Positions 59,416 to 64,000 of a DNA stretch of 64,000 nt are shown in pieces. The stretch covers positions 1 to 64,000 of the forward strand of contig CAVOGC010000004.1 of the NCBI GenBank assembly GCA_963695105.1. The letters are read 5' to 3'. The DNA is from Competibacter sp963695105 (GTDB taxonomy: Bacteria > Pseudomonadota > Gammaproteobacteria > Competibacterales > Competibacteraceae). The position numbers were made by a program, and so were the translations under genes. Within the stretch, counting starts at the first letter, position 1, and each line of letters begins with the position of its first letter. The notes under the pieces were generated by a model. That model worked only from the letters and a program-made list of their open reading frames with translations, searched no databases and was not told the DNA's origin.

Positions 59416-60366
59416 TCAGCGCCGCAATTGCCGTTCGATGGCGGCCATCAGATCGCCGCCGATATCCAGTCCGAACTGGGTGTCCAGTTCCCGCGCGCAG
59501 GTCGGGCTGGTGACGTTGATCTCGGTCAGAGAGTCGCCGATCACGTCCAGACCGACGAACAGCAGGCCCATTTCGCGCAGGCGCGGGGCGACCTGCGCGC
59601 AGATCCAGCGGTCGCGGTCGCTAAGCGGCATGCCCTCGCCGCGACCACCAGCCGCCAGGTTGGCGCGAGTCTCGCCGGCTTGTGGGATTCGCGCTAGCGC
59701 ATACGGCACCGGCTCGCCGTCGATCAGCAGAATGCGCTTGTCGCCGGCCGCTATCTCCGGTAGATAGCGCTGCGCCATGGTCAGCCGCTGGCCGTGGGCG
59801 GTGAGGGTTTCCAGAATCACATTAAGATTGGGGTCGTCTTGCCGCAGACGGAACACCGAGGCGCCGCCCATGCCGTCCAGCGGCTTGACCACAATGTCGG
59901 CATGCTCGCTCAGGAACGCCTTGAGCCGGGCCGGGTCCCGGCTGACCAGGGTCGGCGGACAGCATCGCGGGAAATTCAGGGCGAAGAATTTTTCGTTGGC
60001 GTCACGCAGGCTGCGCGGCTTGTTGACCACCAGCGTCCCGGCCGTTTCCGCCAGTTCCAGCAGGTAGGTGGTGTAGATGTACTCCATGTCGAACGGCGGG
60101 TCCTTGCGCATCAGGATGACGTCCAGTTGCGCCAGCGGCAACTCCCGCTCGCCGTGGAAGGAAAACCAGCCGTTTTTATCGTCCCGCACGCTCAGCAGAC
60201 GGGCGCGGCCGAACGCGGTGTCGGCGCGGGCGTACAGATCGACCTGTTCGAAGTAATGCAACTCCCAGCCGCGGGCTTGGGCGGCCAGCAGCATCGCGAA
60301 GGTGGTGTCTTTCTTAATGGTGATGGTGGCGATGGGGTCCATCACCACGCCGAGCTTGATCGTCAT
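59416..60366 (-). CDS. gshB: Glutathione synthetase
   Basis: 316 residues, exactly the E. coli length. Joins gamma-glutamylcysteine and glycine with ATP (ATP-grasp fold). Typical blocks are LGVVMDPIATITIKKDTTFA, MRKDPPFDMEYIYTTYLLE, KPLDGMGGASVFRL, YLPEIAAGDKRILLIDGEPV and GLDVIGDSLTEINVTSPTC. The ATG at 60366 gives the canonical N terminus; the frame continues upstream without similarity. Divergent from the pilI-pilJ operon. Confidence 0.97.
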   Translation of the reverse strand: MTIKLGVVMDPIATITIKKDTTFAMLLAAQARGWELHYFEQVDLYARADTAFGRARLLSVRDDKNGWFSFHGERELPLAQLDVILMRKDPPFDMEYIYTTYLLELAETAGTLVVNKPRSLRDANEKFFALNFPRCCPPTLVSRDPARLKAFLSEHADIVVKPLDGMGGASVFRLRQDDPNLNVILETLTAHGQRLTMAQRYLPEIAAGDKRILLIDGEPVPYALARIPQAGETRANLAAGGRGEGMPLSDRDRWICAQVAPRLREMGLLFVGLDVIGDSLTEINVTSPTCARELDTQFGLDIGGDLMAAIERQLRR

Positions 60367-60585
60367 GGCCGGCAGGTCCGTGAAGTTGCGCGGGGCGCGA
60401 ATAGGGTTAAATACGGATTCTGTCATGGCATCACAATCTTTAGTATGCTAAAAATCACAATAAAAAAACTAACGTCTTACGGTGCGACCGGGCGCGCCGT
60501 CCCGGACTGATGTCGAATCACGCCGATCCGGCGATCCGAACCGCGCGAGGCCGTCCGGCTCCGATCCCGCTTAGAGGACCATCCT

Positions 60586-61158
60586 GTGGCAGATGCGGCA
60601 GTAACCACCCCCGCGGCACCCCCTCATCCGTTGCATCCGTTCGACGTTTTGCTACAGCTCGACAAGCGTATCCGCGAGCGTGCGCCGGTCGTGGCGACCG
60701 GCGGGCAACAAGCGGAAATTCGCGGACGGCTGGCGCTGCGCCTCGGTGAGTGGAACCTGCTATTCTCCATGGACGATGTAGCCGAAATTCTCCCAGTCCC
60801 CCATATTACCTGGGTGCCCGGCGTCAAGCGCTGGTTACTGGGGATCGCCAACCTGCGCGGCAAGGTCATCTCGGTGACGGATTTAAGGGATTTTCTAACC
60901 GGCCGATCCACCACGCGACTGCCGGGTAGCCAAATCGTCGTCGTGCGCGCCGGAGAATGGGACTATGGATTGCTGGCCGATGAAATTATCGGAATGCGGC
61001 ATTTCGGCCCGCAGCACCGTTTGCCCTCGCTGGATAACCTCGATAAGGGGTTGCAGCCTTATGTTTCCGAGGGGTTTTTGAACAACAACCAGCACTGGCT
61101 GGTTTTCGACACCGGCAAGCTGCTGGCGGACCCCGGATTTCTGAATGCGGCCAGCTAG
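60586..61158 (+). CDS. pilI: Twitching motility CheW-like protein PilI
   Basis: 190 residues from a GTG preceded by GAGG. A CheW domain spans about residues 45-180, with LALRLGEWNLLFSMDDVAEI, GVKRWLLGIANLRGKVISV and LADEIIGMRHF. Couples the receptor PilJ to the kinase ChpA in the Pil-Chp system that controls type IV pili and surface sensing. The usual pilG and pilH response regulator genes do not precede it. Confidence 0.92.
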   Translation: MADAAVTTPAAPPHPLHPFDVLLQLDKRIRERAPVVATGGQQAEIRGRLALRLGEWNLLFSMDDVAEILPVPHITWVPGVKRWLLGIANLRGKVISVTDLRDFLTGRSTTRLPGSQIVVVRAGEWDYGLLADEIIGMRHFGPQHRLPSLDNLDKGLQPYVSEGFLNNNQHWLVFDTGKLLADPGFLNAAS

Positions 61159-61227
61159 GCTTTCGAGAGTTTCCCCGCGGCAAGATCGAACGGGGCCGGT
61201 CAGGATTCAGCTCAACGAGAAATAAAA

Positions 61228-63294
61228 ATGCGTGATTCGCGAGATCATTCGGCGCTAAAAGAGTTTCCCGCCACCTACCTGGCGCTGCTGGGCGCGTTGG
61301 TGCTGTCCGTCGTGTTGATGGGTGTGGTTCTGGCCCTGCTGGAGCGGCAGGACGAGCATAACGAAACCCAGTTGCAACTGGCTGGCGAACAGCGCCTGCT
61401 GTCGCGCTCGATCGTAACGGAGGCCCTGGAGGCCGCCCGCGGCAAGGAAGCCGCGTTCGCCAAGCTCAAGCAAAGCCGGGACCGCTTCGATCAGATACTC
61501 AACGCGCAGAAAAGCGGCAGCGAAACCTTGAGCTTGCCGCCACCGCCGGCCGAACTCAAGCCGTTTTTGGAGGATCTGAGCAACCGCTGGAATCCGGTCA
61601 GGAGTGAGTGCGACACCATTCTTGGCGGGCGCGAGTCGGTGATATCGGTCAGCAATTTTCAGCCCTTGCTGGAAAGCTCCCTGGCTCAGATGATCACCCT
61701 GTCCGATGAGATCGCTAAAAGTCTGGCCAACAGCCGGGTTGACCCCCGGCAGGTCTATTGGGCCACCAACCAACTACAACTGGGGCAGCGGATCGAAAGC
61801 GACCTCAAGCGCATGCTGACCGAGGGCGGCTTGAGCGCCGCCGCCACCGCCGACCGGTTCAGCCGTAACGTGAACTTGTTTGGCCGGGTCCTCAAGGGCA
61901 TGCGGGAAGGCGATACCCGAATTGGGGTCGAGCGCGTGAACATCCCCGATAGTGCCGGCAAGCTGACCGAGTTGGCCGATCTGTTTAAAACGATCGAAAC
62001 CGAAACCACGCGCATCATCGAAAAAGCCTCGGAACTGGTGAAGGTCCAGAGCGCCGCGCAAGGCATCGCCGACAAGGGCGATGCCTTGCTGGAAGCGGCC
62101 AGCAAGCTGCTCGAAGCTTATGCCGGCGACAGCCGCCAGGCGCATCTGTTCGGAATCCCCCTCAGCTACAAGGTCGCCTACGCGCTCGGGGTGATCGCCC
62201 TGGTGTTGCTGATCGTGCTGTTCTACGTCCAAAACCGTCAGAGTCGAGGCCGTTTGATCGAGGCCGAACTGCGCAAGCAGGAGACCGAGGAGCAAAACCG
62301 CCGCAACCAGGATGCCATCCTGCGGCTGCTCGACGAATTGGGTAATCTGGCCGAAGGCGACCTGACCGTGCAGGCCAGCGTGACCGAAGACATCACTGGC
62401 GCCATCGCCGATTCGGTCAACTACGCCATCGAGGCTTTGCGCGACCTGGTGTCCACCATCAACAGCACCTCGGGGCTGGTCGCCGCCGCCGTGCAGGAAA
62501 CCAGCGCCATCGCCGACCGGCTGGCCAAGTCCAGCGAAATCCAGGCCCGGCAAATCGAGAATGCCAGCGCCACGGTGATGCAGATGGCGCAATCCATGGA
62601 CGAGGTATCGTCGAAGACCGCCGCCTCCGCCGAAGTGGCCGAGAAATCGGTGGGCATCGCTCACGAAGGCGGTGACCGGGTGCGACGCACCATCAACGGC
62701 ATGAACACGATCCGCGAGCACATCCAGGACACCTCAAAGCGGATCAAGCGATTGGGCGAATCCTCGCAGGAGATCGGTGACATCGTGGCGCTGATCAACG
62801 ACATCGCCGACCAGACGAATATCCTGGCGCTGAATGCCGCGATTCAGGCCTCGGCGGCGGGCGATGCCGGCCGCGGCTTTGCGGTGGTCGCCGACGAAGT
62901 ACAGCGGCTGGCGGAGCGCTCCAGCAACGCCACCAAACGCATCGAAACCCTGGTCAAGACCATTCAGGCCGACACCAACGAGGCGGTTATCTCCATGGAG
63001 AAGAGCACCACCGAGGTGGTCGGCGGCGCGGGGCTGGCGGAAAAGGCCGGCGAAGCGCTGGAAGAGATCGAAAAGGTGTCCGCCAACCTGGCCGAGCTGA
63101 TCGACGAAATCTCCAAGTCCGCCGGCCGGGTTTCGGAGATGGCCTCGCGGGTGTCGGGCGCGATGACGTCCATCAACGAAATTACCGGGCAGACCGCCGA
63201 GAGCAGCGTGGCAACCGCGTCCGCCATCGGAAAACTGAATCAACTGGCGCAAGAATTGCGGCAATCGGTGGCCGGGTTCAGACTCCCTGGTTGA
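61228..63294 (+). CDS. pilJ: Type IV pilus methyl-accepting chemoreceptor PilJ
   Basis: 688 residues. First membrane helix about residues 15-38 (YLALLGALVLSVVLMGVVLA), a periplasmic PilJ domain to ~310, and a second helix (YKVAYALGVIALVLLIVLFY). A HAMP-like linker is followed by the signalling tip, with the conserved hairpin around INDIADQTNILALNAAIQAS and GFAVVADEVQRLAERS. It senses surface contact or the pilin itself in Pseudomonas. It lies 69 bp behind pilI. Confidence 0.95.
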   Translation: MRDSRDHSALKEFPATYLALLGALVLSVVLMGVVLALLERQDEHNETQLQLAGEQRLLSRSIVTEALEAARGKEAAFAKLKQSRDRFDQILNAQKSGSETLSLPPPPAELKPFLEDLSNRWNPVRSECDTILGGRESVISVSNFQPLLESSLAQMITLSDEIAKSLANSRVDPRQVYWATNQLQLGQRIESDLKRMLTEGGLSAAATADRFSRNVNLFGRVLKGMREGDTRIGVERVNIPDSAGKLTELADLFKTIETETTRIIEKASELVKVQSAAQGIADKGDALLEAASKLLEAYAGDSRQAHLFGIPLSYKVAYALGVIALVLLIVLFYVQNRQSRGRLIEAELRKQETEEQNRRNQDAILRLLDELGNLAEGDLTVQASVTEDITGAIADSVNYAIEALRDLVSTINSTSGLVAAAVQETSAIADRLAKSSEIQARQIENASATVMQMAQSMDEVSSKTAASAEVAEKSVGIAHEGGDRVRRTINGMNTIREHIQDTSKRIKRLGESSQEIGDIVALINDIADQTNILALNAAIQASAAGDAGRGFAVVADEVQRLAERSSNATKRIETLVKTIQADTNEAVISMEKSTTEVVGGAGLAEKAGEALEEIEKVSANLAELIDEISKSAGRVSEMASRVSGAMTSINEITGQTAESSVATASAIGKLNQLAQELRQSVAGFRLPG

Positions 63295-63409
63295 AGGTGA
63301 GGGTGGTAAAGCGGGGTTCGGGGATGCAAAAGCGCGTGGTTGTCCCGAAAAATTTGGGTCCGAGTGACGGCGGGTGGGCGGGCCGGCTATCCGGCGCGGA
63401 GGCGGCGTG

Positions 63410-64000
63410 ATGGTCTCGCAACGCGAAGCCGGCAACCCGTTGGGTCCGCTCAAGGATGACCTGCTGCTCGCCCTGAGCCAGATCCGGCTCAATCTGGACA
63501 TGTATGACGAGGGTTGCACCGATCCAGCGCCGCTGGAAGCGATGGTCGACGCCATCGATCAAATCCGCGGCCCGCTGGCGGTGCTGGAGCACCGTGAGGC
63601 GGTCGCCCTGTTGGACGAGGTGCGTTCGACGGGTTTGGCGCTGATGGAGGGAACCTTCCAGCCCCGCGATCTCGCGACACTGCGGCAGGCCACCGAACAC
63701 CTGAACGGCTATCTGGAGGCCTGCCTGTCTCCCGGTAGCCGGCGCCCGGACGACGAATTGGTGGAGATGGCGGATAAACTGCGACTGGCCCGCCGCTCGA
63801 GCGGACCGGTCGAAGAAGCCGCCGAACCGACCGCCGATCCCATGGAAGCGCGCACGGCCCAGCACGCGATCATGGACATCCTGAAACGACTGCGGCAAAC
63901 CGTCGCCGCCGAACTGCAAAACGCCGCCGACCAGCCGGAGTCCTGGGCGGCACTGCGGGACGACCTGCGGACGCTTCATCAGGTACTGGACGAGCGAAAA
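63410..64000 (+). CDS. ChpA/FimL-like N terminus (3' partial)
   Basis: The frame from ATG 63410 (ribosome site GGAGG at 63398-63402) is open for 197 codons to the end of the window. The start PLKDDLLLALSQIRLNLDMY and the repeats of charged helices resemble the N-terminal Hpt-like domains of the hybrid kinase ChpA, and the related FimL. The position behind pilJ favours chpA; pilK, which comes between them in Pseudomonas, is missing. The kinase core would be beyond the window edge, so this cannot be settled here. Confidence 0.75.
   Translation, partial: MVSQREAGNPLGPLKDDLLLALSQIRLNLDMYDEGCTDPAPLEAMVDAIDQIRGPLAVLEHREAVALLDEVRSTGLALMEGTFQPRDLATLRQATEHLNGYLEACLSPGSRRPDDELVEMADKLRLARRSSGPVEEAAEPTADPMEARTAQHAIMDILKRLRQTVAAELQNAADQPESWAALRDDLRTLHQVLDERK

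Noticed and set aside
1..64000. tRNA, rRNA, CRISPR, prophage or intact insertion sequence
   Set aside because: I looked for T-loop-like motifs, regularly spaced repeats, transposase or integrase motifs and structural phage genes and found none.

Overview
The window is 64 kb of GC-rich, densely packed chromosome from a gammaproteobacterium. Gene content and order point to a Pseudomonas/Chromatiales-type ancestor. Two blocks follow, from memory, the Pseudomonas aeruginosa PA0389-PA0413 order: metW-metX | yggU-yggT-proC-yggS-pilT and pyrC'-pyrB-pyrR-ruvX-yqgE-tonB-gshB-pilI-pilJ-chpA. FimV, a GspG-N type II secretion cluster and an inactive PyrC' also fit. The many regulatory and storage-type genes and the REP-like palindromes resemble Competibacter-like sludge bacteria, but that placement is only a guess. 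No rRNA, tRNA, CRISPR array, intact insertion sequence or prophage was seen.

Layout, left to right. 0-16 kb: a 5'-truncated symporter-histidine kinase fusion, a remnant of an IclR-type regulator, thyA, a small phasin-like protein, a YgjP-like metallopeptidase, ampG and xthA, a DUF255 thioredoxin-fold protein, an unknown conserved-looking protein, and a two-gene signalling unit (HDOD-GAF-histidine kinase followed by receiver-PAS-PAS-GGDEF-EAL). A 790-bp gene-poor, AT-rich stretch follows. 16-27 kb, almost all on the minus strand: a glycine-zipper lipoprotein, rnd, moaC, a K+-independent H+-pyrophosphatase next to a soluble pyrophosphatase, and a complete branched-chain amino acid ABC transporter (livJHMGF) with REP hairpins between livJ and livH. 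27-34.5 kb: a LysR regulator divergent from leuC-leuD-leuB, then asd and fimV with a strong terminator. 34.5-42 kb, minus strand: an MltD-like lytic transglycosylase and gspN-M-L-K-J-I-H-G. 42-43.5 kb: metW-metX.

43.6-49.8 kb is an arsenic island inserted exactly between metX and yggU. It holds two ArsR-type regulators, an Acr3 arsenite exporter, an ArsC reductase, an ArsP-like permease with a small CxxC thioredoxin-like partner, and a two-gene membrane/soluble spermidine-synthase-like pair. It also carries a 23-codon arsC remnant fused by a TGATG overlap to acr3, and a decayed acr3 3' end just behind the intact arsC. The simplest reading is an old tandem arsC-acr3 duplication resolved by reciprocal deletion.

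49.8-64 kb: yggU-yggT-proC, a small exported protein, yggS, then divergent pilT. After it come a PyrK-like half protein with pyrC'-pyrB-pyrR (pyrimidine synthesis), ruvX, yqgE, a TonB-like protein and gshB. The window ends with the divergent Pil-Chp twitching genes pilI, pilJ and the beginning of a chpA-like gene. The canonical pilG, pilH and pilK positions are empty here.
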